A DNA stretch of 64,000 nucleotides from a virus. This document shows positions 47,718 through 55,064 of this stretch, piece by piece. The stretch is from positions 1 through 64,000 of IMG/VR virus record IMGVR_UViG_3300033141_002294; one strand, written 5' to 3'. Both the position numbers and the translations under genes were made by a program. Numbering within the stretch: the stretch's first letter is position 1; every line of letters begins with the position of its first letter. The notes below the pieces were generated by a model. That model saw only the letters and a list, made by a program, of their open reading frames with translations, was not told the DNA's origin and ran no database searches.

Positions 47718-48143
47718 CTAATACAACCCCCTCAGCGCCTCGGCCAGTCGCCGTCCCTTGTCACCGTCGCCGATGACTACGACAACTGGACCTGTGCGCT
47801 GGGGTTGATTGGATTGTTCGTCCTCCATCCGGGCCAAACGGATCAGTTCCACGCTCGCCTGTGCCCGCGCCATATCGGGGTTGCGAGACACACGATACGC
47901 TTCGTCGTACAGCCTCCGGTAGACCGGAGCACCTCCGACGATTTGGTATGCCTCCAGCACTCGGGGTGAAAACAGCCGCCGATCCGGCGTCGGGGCCAAA
48001 AAGGGCAACTGCCCTGCCTGACAGCGTTTGTGGACTGAGGATGCCGTAATGCCGAACATCCGCCCCACCTCAGCGGCTGTCAGCAAACCTTGTCCGGGTC
48101 GTGCATCCCCTGGTCGATCATCTTGTCGAAGTGCCTCTCCCAT
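47718..48143 (-). CDS. MerR/excisionase-like helix-turn-helix protein
   Basis: This 141-residue protein has LLTAAEVGRMFGITASSVHKRCQAG and then LPFLAPTPDRRLFSPRVLEAY, the helix-turn-helix and wing of MerR/Xis-like DNA binders. A C-terminal VVVVIGDGDKGRRLAEAL strand-helix follows. It may be the excision or early regulator. It overlaps the Cro-like gene by 64 bp, so the true start may be downstream. Confidence 0.72.
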   Translation of the reverse strand: MGEALRQDDRPGDARPGQGLLTAAEVGRMFGITASSVHKRCQAGQLPFLAPTPDRRLFSPRVLEAYQIVGGAPVYRRLYDEAYRVSRNPDMARAQASVELIRLARMEDEQSNQPQRTGPVVVVIGDGDKGRRLAEALRGLY

Positions 48144-48649
48144 CCGAGTTTGACCCCCTCTTCGAGTCCGTACTCACGGGCCATATGCACGAGGCAGTTG
48201 ATGGCGGTGTAGACATCCCACACCTGTTCCATCAACTGTGAAACCTCCTCCATATCCAGCTCGCCCTTGTATATCTCATGGCAGAGTTTTGTGAGGACCG
48301 CCTGCACCTGCTCTGCCGATTCCTCCGCCTCCTCCACATAGCACGACCCGACCATCGCTGGGTGTCCATCGATCTGATTAGGCACCCAGCCGGTCGGGTA
48401 CGGAGGGGGAGAGTCTTGGGGCGAGAGAACAAAATCGTGCTCGCTGCCGTCTTGCCCACTCATCCGAATGATAAGGGGCGATTGCAAGGCACAGGCTATA
48501 TCCATGAGTACGTTGAGTGACGGCGGTTTATGCCCGTTGGCTACTGCCCATATATGCTGTGACGACACTCCCGCCTTCCGGGCCAGCGCCCGCTGGGTAA
48601 GTTTGAGACGGGCCAGTGCGTCGGGGATGCCGACAATTTGTATATCCAT
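48080..48649 (-). CDS. Cro-like XRE-family regulator
   Basis: This 189-residue protein has an N-terminal XRE helix-turn-helix: RLKLTQRALARKAGVSSQHIWAVANGHKPPSLNVLMDIACAL. The remaining 120 residues are helical and acidic, without a peptidase motif. It is divergent from the CI-like gene, the usual Cro or early-repressor place. Likely under the -35 TTGCAC / -10 TATGAT promoter. Confidence 0.82.
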   Translation of the reverse strand: MDIQIVGIPDALARLKLTQRALARKAGVSSQHIWAVANGHKPPSLNVLMDIACALQSPLIIRMSGQDGSEHDFVLSPQDSPPPYPTGWVPNQIDGHPAMVGSCYVEEAEESAEQVQAVLTKLCHEIYKGELDMEEVSQLMEQVWDVYTAINCLVHMAREYGLEEGVKLGWERHFDKMIDQGMHDPDKVC

Positions 48650-48669
48650 TTTTCCCCCTCCCTGTGTAC

Positions 48670-48699
48670 ATCATACAACATGGTGTTATATAAGTGCAA
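48670..48699 (-). promoter_or_regulatory. early leftward promoter
   Basis: TTGCAC (48694-48699) and TATGAT (48670-48675) on the minus strand are 18 bases apart, upstream of the Cro-like gene. The spacer holds AACA-CCA-TGTT, a possible half of an operator. Confidence 0.55.
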
Positions 48700-48804
48700 G
48701 GCAAGGCGGGGGTATTATGAGTCCATACGGGAGAGATGCGCCGACTTGTTATGCTATAATGCAACCAAACGGTGTATTAGCCCGATATTTAACGCCATAC
48801 CGTC

Positions 48805-48836
48805 GTATTGACCAATACAACAAGCCGGTGTATGGT
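48805..48836 (+). promoter_or_regulatory. repressor promoter with overlapping operator
   Basis: TTGACC at 48808-48813 and TATGGT at 48831-48836 have a 17-base spacer. The perfect palindrome GTATTG-AC-CAATAC at 48805-48818 covers the -35 box, so a dimeric regulator could block it. It drives the plus-strand lysogeny genes. Confidence 0.5.
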
Positions 48837-48895
48837 TGGCGTAGGGGATTATGTGTAGAGGCTGCTGCTGCCTAGACACATAGGGGGTGTAGGCA

Positions 48896-49315
48896 ACGAG
48901 TACCGAGTTGCGCGAGATAGGACGACGGCTGGAGCAGATGCGCAAAGACAAGGGCCTCAGCCGACGTGAGGTCGCAGAGCATTTGGGCACTACGATTCAG
49001 AGCATTTACAACTGGGAGCGCCATCGCGGCGGGAGAATGCCGCCCTATGAGGCTCTATTCGCGATGGTAGAACTGTACCAACGGCACATCGGCGAGGTCT
49101 TTGGGATACCCGATCCCAAGCGGGTGTATCTGCGGGATATCACTCATCAGTTGCCCGATGACTTGGCTGAGTGGGTCTGTCAGGAGGGCAGTGAAGAGTT
49201 CCTGCTAATGGCCCGAGAGATAGATGAAAACAACATCGATCCCGACTTCATTCGCGGCATAATCAATATCATGCGGGCACAGAAACGTCATCAAAACGAG
49301 GAAGGGGACACATGA
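48896..49315 (+). CDS. CI-like XRE-family repressor, apparent ACG start
   Basis: This protein of about 139 residues has RRLEQMRKDKGLSRREVAEHLGTTIQSIYNWERHRGG, a clear XRE helix-turn-helix, then helical acidic sequence. AGGGGGTG is followed six bases later by ACG at 48896, which would give a natural STELREIGRRLE N-terminus. The first conventional start is a TTG at 48908 with no suitable ribosome site. An ACG start would lower repressor levels. No cleavage domain seen, so induction may need another protein. Confidence 0.75.
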   Translation, partial: TSTELREIGRRLEQMRKDKGLSRREVAEHLGTTIQSIYNWERHRGGRMPPYEALFAMVELYQRHIGEVFGIPDPKRVYLRDITHQLPDDLAEWVCQEGSEEFLLMAREIDENNIDPDFIRGIINIMRAQKRHQNEEGDT

Positions 49316-49696
49316 ATGCCCATCGACAGAATACATCAGCCGCACATTCAGACACGTGCCGAACATGCATTTGAAGAAGTGGCGCTCCATAGCGGCACAA
49401 CGACAGATTTAGGCACGGGATCGGCCGTCAATCTGTCCGGCTACGTATGTGCCTGGCTGGTCGTCGGTGTCTCTGATATTGCCTCCAACTCACGATTGAC
49501 GCTTGAAATGCAATACCTCGCTGGCAGTAAGTGGGTTCGTATGCCCGATACTAAGGTTGAATACTCCGCAGCCACGACATCTCCACAGGCTATAGCAATA
49601 GACCTCCCACCGTCGGCGCAGGCCCGCATAGCATGGACGCTATCAGGTGACGCGCCCTCCGCGACGTGGTCAGCATCACTGCATCTGTCATCATAG
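49316..49696 (+). CDS. tail-type protein paralogue in lysogeny region
   Basis: This 126-residue protein shares its fold pattern with the 56971..57366 product: GYVCAWLVVGVSDIASNSRLTLEMQYLAGSKWV aligns with GYLHGWLVVDVTDMSGAAPTMDLELQGYNG..KWF, and both end in a strand WTLSGDAPSATWSASL/WTIGGDQPSVTFSANL. It is co-directional with the repressor and integrase and so might be expressed in the lysogen. Function unknown; the ATG follows the repressor stop. Confidence 0.72.
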   Translation: MPIDRIHQPHIQTRAEHAFEEVALHSGTTTDLGTGSAVNLSGYVCAWLVVGVSDIASNSRLTLEMQYLAGSKWVRMPDTKVEYSAATTSPQAIAIDLPPSAQARIAWTLSGDAPSATWSASLHLSS

Positions 49697-49718
49697 GGCT
49701 GCAAACGAGGTGGGAATT

Positions 49719-49841
49719 ATGGCAGCCCAGACAGCAATCCAAGAGCCTCCTGTCGTTTTAAAGATTGTACCGACAACCCACGTTATCGTCTATTGTGCGA
49801 TATCCAGCAACATCGCGCTCATCGGTCGGCCGTCAGAGTGA
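49719..49841 (+). CDS. 40-residue protein of unknown function
   Basis: ATG at 49719 follows GAGGTGGG. The product is MAAQTAIQEPPVVLKIVPTT and continues through a hydrophobic VIVYCAISSNIALIG. It could be a small membrane-associated protein. It lies between the tail-type protein and the lipoprotein. Confidence 0.5.
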   Translation: MAAQTAIQEPPVVLKIVPTTHVIVYCAISSNIALIGRPSE

Positions 49842-49934
49842 CCGAGGAGTGATCAACCGTTTGCGTAGTCGGGTCGATCCGGGACCGGCTGCAACTGTCT
49901 CTGGGCGCTATGACAATAATGGGGGGTTGGTATA

Positions 49935-50363
49935 ATGTGGCGGTTAGGCATCATCGGACTCGTTGCCGTCCTGCTGGCCGGTTGCAGTGCAGCGACGCCG
50001 GAGGGCATAATCGGCAGGTCGACAAACGGTGGGTCCGGTGCAACCAGCATCACGATGTCTGAGGGCACGTTGACGATCCACTATAATTTCATGCCGGTTC
50101 GGGCGACAACCGACTCCGAACTCCGCAAGGAGATAGGCCGGAAGTGGGCCGATAAGATCAAGCGGCTGTTTGACACCAGTCCCAGTCTGCGTACGGTGGT
50201 AGTCTGGGTGACGCTACCCTACGACGATGTATATGGAAAGCGTACCTGGAAACAGTACCTCAGATGGTCCATCAGTCGCAGCAAATATGAGCATATACAA
50301 TGGGACCATTTCACCGACGACGACCTGCTGAGGATCGTAGACACCATCAAACCGCTGCAGTAA
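49935..50363 (+). CDS. lipoprotein, possible superinfection-exclusion factor
   Basis: This 142-residue protein has a lipoprotein signal: MWRLGIIGLVAVLLAGC with the lipidation Cys at 17. The mature part has strands LTIHYNFMPVR and VVVWVTLPYDDVYG and a helix pair (RKEIGRKWADKIKRLF). Prophage lipoproteins of this size beside repressor and integrase often block DNA injection by related phages; that role is inference. Confidence 0.72.
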   Translation: MWRLGIIGLVAVLLAGCSAATPEGIIGRSTNGGSGATSITMSEGTLTIHYNFMPVRATTDSELRKEIGRKWADKIKRLFDTSPSLRTVVVWVTLPYDDVYGKRTWKQYLRWSISRSKYEHIQWDHFTDDDLLRIVDTIKPLQ

Positions 50364-50375
50364 GGGGGTATGGGG

Positions 50376-50465
50376 ATGAGGGGTTTGCAGGCCGCAGGCT
50401 GGATGCTCGCGGGGATTTTGCTGGCGCTGGTGCTGATAGCAGTCTACCGTCTGGCGGCGGGCTAG
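50376..50465 (+). CDS. 29-residue membrane peptide
   Basis: ATG at 50376 follows AAGGGGGT. The product MRGLQAAGWMLAGILLALVL and VYRLAAG is one membrane segment. It ends three bases before the integrase start, so it may be coupled to it. Confidence 0.5.
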   Translation: MRGLQAAGWMLAGILLALVLIAVYRLAAG

Positions 50466-50468
50466 ACA

Positions 50469-51611
50469 ATGGGGTCTATCCGCAAGCGGGGTAAGGGCAC
50501 CTGGACAATCATCTACAGCCTCGGTCGGGACCCGCAGACGGGCAAATACCGGCAGAAATGGGAGACAATCAGGGGCACGAAGGCACAAGCAAAGGCCGTC
50601 CTGGCAGAGCGTGAGGCTGCTGTTGCCAGGGGTCAGATGCAAGACACATCGCGGATGACCGTCGGGCAGTTTCTGACGCGATGGTATGACTCGCATGTAA
50701 CCCGAATCCGGCCCGCAACCGCCACAAGCTATGAGATACAAATTCGTTGCCACATCACTCCCGCTATCGGCAGCATTCTCCTGTCCAAGCTCACACCCTT
50801 GGACCTCCAGGAGCTCTACGCCGCCAAACTACAGGGTGGCCGCAGCGACGGCAAGCCGGGCGGCCTATCTCCGCAGTCGGTGAGATATATCCACGCCGTG
50901 ATTCGCGAGGCGTTGTCCGATGCCGTGCGGTGGGGGATGGTCAGCCGCAATGTGGCCGACCTGATCGACCCACCTCGGCCCGATAAACAACGTCCGACTG
51001 CCTGGACAGTCGAGCAGGCAACCGTGTTCCTCCAGGCAACCCGCAACGATGCAGTTTACCCACTCTACCTGCTGGCCCTGATGACCGGGATGCGGCGCGG
51101 CGAACTGCTGGCTCTAGAGTGGCAGGATATCGATTGGGAGCGGAGGACCGTGAGCGTCCAGCGTAGCGTGCAAAGGGTCGGCCGTCGGTTGATTGTCGGT
51201 GTGCCGAAAACCGAGCATAGCGTAAGGCAGGTCGCCCTACCCGACTCCTGTATCCAGGCCCTGCGGCATCATCGTACCCATCAGTTGCAGATACGGCTAA
51301 TAATGGGCGGGCGCTACCTCGACTGCCATCTGGTGTTCCCCGGTCCGGGGGGTGAGCATATGGAGCCCAGGGCGCTGACACGACGCTATGAACGTGCAAT
51401 CAAGCGCCTGCCGGTCCCGTACATCCCCTTTCATGGACTCCGCCACACCCACGCTACAACCCTGCTCAAACAGGGCATTCACCCCAAGGTGGTAGCGGAG
51501 AGACTGGGGCATTCGCAGATTCGGACCACGATGGACACTTACAGCCATGTACTGCCCGGTATGCAGGAGGAGGCAGCCCGCGCAGTGGAGAGGGTGTTGG
51601 GCGAGTTTTAG
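50469..51611 (+). CDS. int: tyrosine-type integrase
   Basis: This 380-residue recombinase has an N-terminal arm-binding-like domain (GKGTWTIIYSLGRDPQTGKY), a SAM-like core-binding domain (about 60-165) and a catalytic domain with R209 (TGMRRGE), K247, H322 and R325 (FHGLRH), H348 (LGHS) and Y358 (TYSH). It should recombine the adjacent attP with a host tRNA-Pro gene. The stop overlaps the first arm-type repeat. Confidence 0.94.
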   Translation: MGSIRKRGKGTWTIIYSLGRDPQTGKYRQKWETIRGTKAQAKAVLAEREAAVARGQMQDTSRMTVGQFLTRWYDSHVTRIRPATATSYEIQIRCHITPAIGSILLSKLTPLDLQELYAAKLQGGRSDGKPGGLSPQSVRYIHAVIREALSDAVRWGMVSRNVADLIDPPRPDKQRPTAWTVEQATVFLQATRNDAVYPLYLLALMTGMRRGELLALEWQDIDWERRTVSVQRSVQRVGRRLIVGVPKTEHSVRQVALPDSCIQALRHHRTHQLQIRLIMGGRYLDCHLVFPGPGGEHMEPRALTRRYERAIKRLPVPYIPFHGLRHTHATTLLKQGIHPKVVAERLGHSQIRTTMDTYSHVLPGMQEEAARAVERVLGEF

Positions 51612-51625
51612 CAAATTCTTAGCAG
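51603..51625 (+). repeat. integrase arm-type site, left copy
   Basis: GAGTTTTAGCAAATTCTTAG is followed by CAG. Direct repeat of 51881-51903 with one mismatch. It starts in the last codons of int. Confidence 0.6.
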
Positions 51626-51680
51626 GTTGCCTCGGCCCGTCCCCAGTCCGATGGAATTCGTCCCGAGCCATCGGACGCCG

Positions 51681-51703
51681 AAACCCCCGCAGTGCGGGGG
51701 TTT
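51681..51703. terminator. bidirectional terminator after integrase
   Basis: AAACCCCCGC at 51681-51690, loop AGT, then GCGGGGGTTT at 51694-51703 gives a perfect 10-bp stem flanked by A and T tracts. It ends the int transcript and may also block transcription from the attP side. Confidence 0.7.
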
Positions 51704-51719
51704 CCGGTTTTAACCTCCG

Positions 51720-51764
51720 TGGTCGGGCCGGCCGGACTCGAACCGGCGGCCTCTTGAACCCCAT
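51720..51764 (-). other. attP core: 3' part of tRNA-Pro (GGG)
   Basis: On the minus strand TGGGG (anticodon loop with GGG), TCAAG, a T-arm GCCGG-TTCGAGT-CCGGC, acceptor CGGCCCG, discriminator A and CCA match the 3' half of a bacterial tRNA-Pro. The 5' half is absent. Such partial tRNA identity is the usual attachment core of tyrosine integrases, so the host site is probably a tRNA-Pro(GGG) gene. Confidence 0.75.
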
Positions 51765-51880
51765 TTATGCGTCATGTCGCGCGCCCTGTGGCGGCCCGGC
51801 GCACGAATGCAGTTCCCACGGGGGTTTCGAGCGTCCTTCCCGGTTTGATTCGGGTCCACAGACGCCCATCGGCGCGGCAG

Positions 51881-51903
51881 GAGTTTTAGCAAATTATTAG
51901 CAG
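51881..51903 (+). repeat. integrase arm-type site, right copy
   Basis: GAGTTTTAGCAAATTATTAG is followed by CAG. It is the second copy of the 23-bp direct repeat, on the other side of the attP core. Confidence 0.6.
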
Positions 51904-51960
51904 TCTGTCACGCTGTCCAGACGTAGCCCGTCTCGATATCTAAGTTCGCGGTCTAGGCAT

Positions 51961-52224
51961 CTACTCCATCGTGCCGTGCAATGTCAGCGCCCAACCTGTA
52001 CCCCTGCATTCGGGGCAATCCTCTGTTACATGCCCGTTGCAGGTAGCGCAGTCAACGAGTAGGGGGTCAGGTTGGTGATTACCGCTGTATGCAACAACGG
52101 CATGAATGATTTGGTTCCTGCACATACGCATGACCGTCGGCCCGTCCGCTGACATGTGAGGAGCATCCTGGCCCCATTGGCGGATAAGTGTCCTGAGCCG
52201 TGATTCGAGGGTTGTCTTATTCAT
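51961..52224 (-). CDS. small DnaJ-type zinc-finger protein
   Basis: This 87-residue protein starts MNKTTLESRLRTLIRQWGQD. It ends with CATCNGHVTEDCPECRGTGW, two CxxC knuckles in DnaJ-like spacing. The ATG at 52224 follows GGAGGAGGG and overlaps the ribbon-helix-helix gene. It is the last gene of the early leftward run before attP. Confidence 0.64.
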   Translation of the reverse strand: MNKTTLESRLRTLIRQWGQDAPHMSADGPTVMRMCRNQIIHAVVAYSGNHQPDPLLVDCATCNGHVTEDCPECRGTGWALTLHGTME

Positions 52225-52387
52225 CCCCCTCGCCCTCCTCCAGATACTTCGCAACCGGCGGATACGCCCGGATCGCCTCCACCGCCAGGGCCGACATGCT
52301 CGACCCCGGTCCAGCCTCGAACGCAGCGCGACGCAGGGCCTCGCGCATGGCAGGGGATACGTAGACGTTGAGTTGGATGGTTTTCAT
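52217..52387 (-). CDS. ribbon-helix-helix (CopG-like) regulator, 56 residues
   Basis: ATG at 52387 follows GGAGAGGGG. The product starts MKTIQLNVYVSPAMREALRR, the strand and first helix of CopG-type DNA binders; a second helix (MSALAVEAIRAY) follows. It may regulate the early operon or act as an antitoxin-like factor; no toxin neighbour is evident. Confidence 0.7.
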   Translation of the reverse strand: MKTIQLNVYVSPAMREALRRAAFEAGPGSSMSALAVEAIRAYPPVAKYLEEGEGDE

Positions 52388-52400
52388 GTTGCCCCTCTCC

Positions 52401-52640
52401 TTATTTGATATGGCCGCCGGGATTGCGGATCAACCACAGCATATCGGTTGCGGACCACTTGCGGCGGGCCTCCGCCACCGACTCGGCCTCGATGCTGTAG
52501 ATGCGGCGGGCCGAGTAGCCGCCCTGTGCGCGGCAACCCCGGTTGTGGTCGGCACAACACCGTTCGGCCGCCTCATGAGACTCATGCATCACGTCGCAGC
52601 CCTGGGGCGACTGCTCCCAACAGGTGTAATAACGCGCCAT
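52401..52640 (-). CDS. small Cys-containing protein
   Basis: This 79-residue protein starts MARYYTCWEQSPQGCDVMHE, with HEAAERCCADHNRGC. The SD is GAGGAGGGG. It has the look of small host-takeover proteins but no family is known. Confidence 0.6.
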   Translation of the reverse strand: MARYYTCWEQSPQGCDVMHESHEAAERCCADHNRGCRAQGGYSARRIYSIEAESVAEARRKWSATDMLWLIRNPGGHIK

Positions 52641-52718
52641 CAGTATTCCCCTCCTCATCTGTATTTGCGGTCCCCCGCGACCGGGGCCAGGCCCCGGTTT
52701 CGGCCCCTCCTGGCCTCG

Positions 52719-53633
52719 TCAGGCGGGGTTGGCGGCCTCTACCCCCATCAGTCGCCGGAATTCTTCCAGCGGCCTGAAGCCGCCTCCCGGCAGCCAGACC
52801 TGCGTATCAGGCCCATAGGCCGCCAGCCGCCGCCGTGCCTGGCGCACATACGCCAGGTCATCGTAGCGGGCTTGGCCCCGGCGGGCAATGGCTGCGGTCC
52901 ACGCCGCCAGGGCCTCATCCCAGGCCCTGATTTTGGCGGCCCGCTCCTGCTGGGCCGCAGCATCCGTTCTGCTGGCGGCCTCCAGGCAGGTAGCACACAG
53001 ATACCACTGCCCAACCTGGGGGCCGGAGTCGGCTCCTGTGACTTCATACTCGCCGCAGCAGGCACACCAGTTGTACCGGGACCTGCGCCGCAGGACGTCG
53101 TGCTCGTAGGCTACCGCCCGCACGGCGTCCAACTTGCTATCGTCCACCGGCAGGCGGGGCCCGCCGTCACACCCCCTAATCACAATGACCCCATCCACCA
53201 CCCACCCCACAGGCAGGCGAGTGATGGTGACCGGGCCGAGCTCGCTCACGGTCCGTAGCACTTCCCCATCGAGGTTTTGGGCCTCGGCCGGGACCGTGCA
53301 GCTAAGTGTGCCCCCAACCGGCAACGCCCGCAGGCGCTGCTCCCAGGCGGCTACCGCCGTCTTGAGCGGATGCGGAGGAGCCTCCTCCACGACGGCGTCG
53401 GCCAACCAGTCCCGCAGTTCTGCGGCGGCGGTGCAGGCCGCCCTTTCGTCGGCCTCTATGCCGCCGATCATCCCACAGGAGATCGGCAACTCATCCCACT
53501 CCCGGAGGGCATCCCAGAGTTCGGCGCCCTCCTGCCAGGTGAGGTACCCCCGGCGGTACTGTTTCCGGGCCCACTGCAGGGCCCGCTGCAGGTCGCGGTC
53601 GATGATGCGGATTCGGGCTGCTCCGGTTATCAT
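52719..53633 (-). CDS. early protein with zinc ribbon and shared C-terminal module
   Basis: This 304-residue protein has helices up to residue 100, a strand region, a treble-clef-like CACCGEYEVTG...CATC (about 193-222) and a C-terminal module QQERAAKIRAWDEALAAWTAAI...YVRQARRRL...GPDTQVWLPGG. The same last 95 residues end the 54214..54693 product. Function unknown. Confidence 0.7.
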   Translation of the reverse strand: MITGAARIRIIDRDLQRALQWARKQYRRGYLTWQEGAELWDALREWDELPISCGMIGGIEADERAACTAAAELRDWLADAVVEEAPPHPLKTAVAAWEQRLRALPVGGTLSCTVPAEAQNLDGEVLRTVSELGPVTITRLPVGWVVDGVIVIRGCDGGPRLPVDDSKLDAVRAVAYEHDVLRRRSRYNWCACCGEYEVTGADSGPQVGQWYLCATCLEAASRTDAAAQQERAAKIRAWDEALAAWTAAIARRGQARYDDLAYVRQARRRLAAYGPDTQVWLPGGGFRPLEEFRRLMGVEAANPA

Positions 53634-54163
53634 TTCGGTCCCTCCTCGTCCGCTTTCCGCAGATTATGCCGCTCGATATACTCTTCCAGTTTCTCCCGGG
53701 ACATGTACACATCGTACTGGTAACCGTCGCCATAGCCCTCCTGGAGGGTGTACAGCGTATCGGTTGTACCGTCGTTGCGCTCCACTACAACCCGCCTGAT
53801 GAGCGGCAGGGTGGCGTAGCGGAGCCCCAGTTCATCACAGATCTCACGTTGCTTCACAATTTTTTTGATGGTAGTGAGCGTCTGGAGTCCGCCCTCGACC
53901 CAGCTGCCATCAGCACCCCAGACAGAAGATATGAGCCGGACCGCATCGGGCGACAAGCTGCCGCCCTTCGGCAATTCTTGGCTGAGGTGGACGCCTGTCG
54001 TAAAACGCCCGTCGGACCAGTAGGCCCAACTCCCCGTCACATGGACCGGCTCCACGCCGTCGGTGTAATCGACTTTCTCAGGCGGCGTGTGGTCTATGCC
54101 ACACAACCGCTCGACCTCATCCTCGCAGGCGGTGACGTACCGGTTCGTTATCCAGCGTTTCAT
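53630..54163 (-). CDS. uncharacterised early protein
   Basis: This 177-residue protein starts MKRWITNRYVTACEDEVERL. It has no motif I recognise, with strands LRYATLPLIRRVVVE and a C-terminal YDVYMSREKLEEYIERHNLR helix. It lies between the two genes that share a C-terminal module. SD GGAGGAGGG. Confidence 0.66.
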   Translation of the reverse strand: MKRWITNRYVTACEDEVERLCGIDHTPPEKVDYTDGVEPVHVTGSWAYWSDGRFTTGVHLSQELPKGGSLSPDAVRLISSVWGADGSWVEGGLQTLTTIKKIVKQREICDELGLRYATLPLIRRVVVERNDGTTDTLYTLQEGYGDGYQYDVYMSREKLEEYIERHNLRKADEEGPK

Positions 54164-54213
54164 TCATATTCCCTCCTCCTGTTTTGTGGTAGTAGCGCAT
54201 GATGTTGCCTCCC

Positions 54214-54693
54214 CTACCCAATCTCCAGCAGCCGCCGTATCTCCTCCAATCCAACCATCTGCCCCGCAGGGAGCTGGACCTGGGTGTCGGGTCCCTCCTC
54301 CTCCAGCCGCCGCCGCGCCTGGCGCACATACGCCAGGGAGGTGGTCCGCTGGCTGGGGGTAAGCTCCTGGCCCTCAATGGCCGCCGTCCATGCCGCCAGG
54401 GTCTCATCCCAAGCCGCGATCTTCTCGGCTCGCTCCTGCTGTGCCGGGGAATCCTCGCCCAGCCCCAGGGCCGCGACCAGACTCTCGATGCCGCCGAGGG
54501 TCCGCAGGGCGTGGCACCATTGGTCGGCGGTGCCCTTCGTCCGCACCTCTTGCCAGGTGCCGTCCGCCTGGCGGTCCAGGTAGCCGAGGCCCCGCCAGGG
54601 CTGCCGCCGCGTGCCGTGTTCGATCTCGATATAAATGCGACACCTGCCGTGTTTCTGCCAGGGGTTCGCCCGGTAGCCATTCCTCTGAGCCAT
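54214..54693 (-). CDS. early protein with shared C-terminal module
   Basis: This 159-residue protein starts MAQRNGYRANPWQKHGRCRI. The first 60 residues look like a DNA- or RNA-binding strand domain. From residue 85 it matches the end of the 52719..53633 product (QQERAEKIAAWDETLAAWTAAI, YVRQARRRLEEEGPDTQVQLP). It is the first gene after the strong leftward promoter. SD GAGGAGGGG. Confidence 0.72.
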   Translation of the reverse strand: MAQRNGYRANPWQKHGRCRIYIEIEHGTRRQPWRGLGYLDRQADGTWQEVRTKGTADQWCHALRTLGGIESLVAALGLGEDSPAQQERAEKIAAWDETLAAWTAAIEGQELTPSQRTTSLAYVRQARRRLEEEGPDTQVQLPAGQMVGLEEIRRLLEIG

Positions 54694-54713
54694 TCCATCC
54701 CCTCCTCATCTAC

Positions 54714-54742
54714 ATAATAGCATAGTGGCATACGCCTGTCAA
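54714..54742 (-). promoter_or_regulatory. near-consensus leftward promoter
   Basis: On the minus strand TTGACA (54737-54742), a 17-base spacer and TATTAT (54714-54719). Transcription would begin about 15 bases before the first early gene. Strongest promoter found in the window. Confidence 0.75.
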
Positions 54743-54759
54743 GGGGTTTCCGCGAAAAA

Positions 54760-54800
54760 GATGAAAAAAAATTTGGCCCCACCCCGAAAGGGGCAGGGCC
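54760..54800 (-). terminator. rho-independent terminator of the late/lysis operon
   Basis: GGCCC and CCCC (54775-54785) pair with GGGG and GGGCC (54790-54800) around a GAAA loop. On the minus strand the stem is followed by AAATTTTTTTT. It closes the tail/lysis transcript just before the early promoter. Confidence 0.85.
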
Positions 54801-54815
54801 GGAGGGGGCGAATGC

Positions 54816-55064
54816 TCAGCCACTAATGGTGTGTTTCCCGGCGCTCCAGAGTCCCGCCGCGCTCAGGCCGACGGCCAGGCCGACAATCAGCGCCCTGAAC
54901 CACTCAGCATCGGCCAGGTAGGCGTGACTCAGAGACAGCACCACACCAAACCCGACGGCCAGCAACCCGGCGAACCGGGAGGGAAACCCGAAACCCTTGA
55001 CCATCTGCACGATTGCAACGATGATGGCGACGGCACCGACTCCGCTGATGAGCTCAAAGTCCAT
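54816..55064 (-). CDS. holin
   Basis: This 82-residue protein has three hydrophobic segments (about 6-23, 31-48 and 58-76) with few charged residues and follows the endolysin gene directly, the classic holin setting. The ATG at 55064 has AGGAG six bases upstream. It would permeabilise the membrane for endolysin release. Confidence 0.75.
   Translation of the reverse strand: MDFELISGVGAVAIIVAIVQMVKGFGFPSRFAGLLAVGFGVVLSLSHAYLADAEWFRALIVGLAVGLSAAGLWSAGKHTISG

Noticed and set aside
52368-53258. Plus-strand 296-codon frame
   Set aside because: It lies over minus-strand genes 52217..52387, 52401..52640 and 52719..53633, which have ribosome sites and recognisable motifs.
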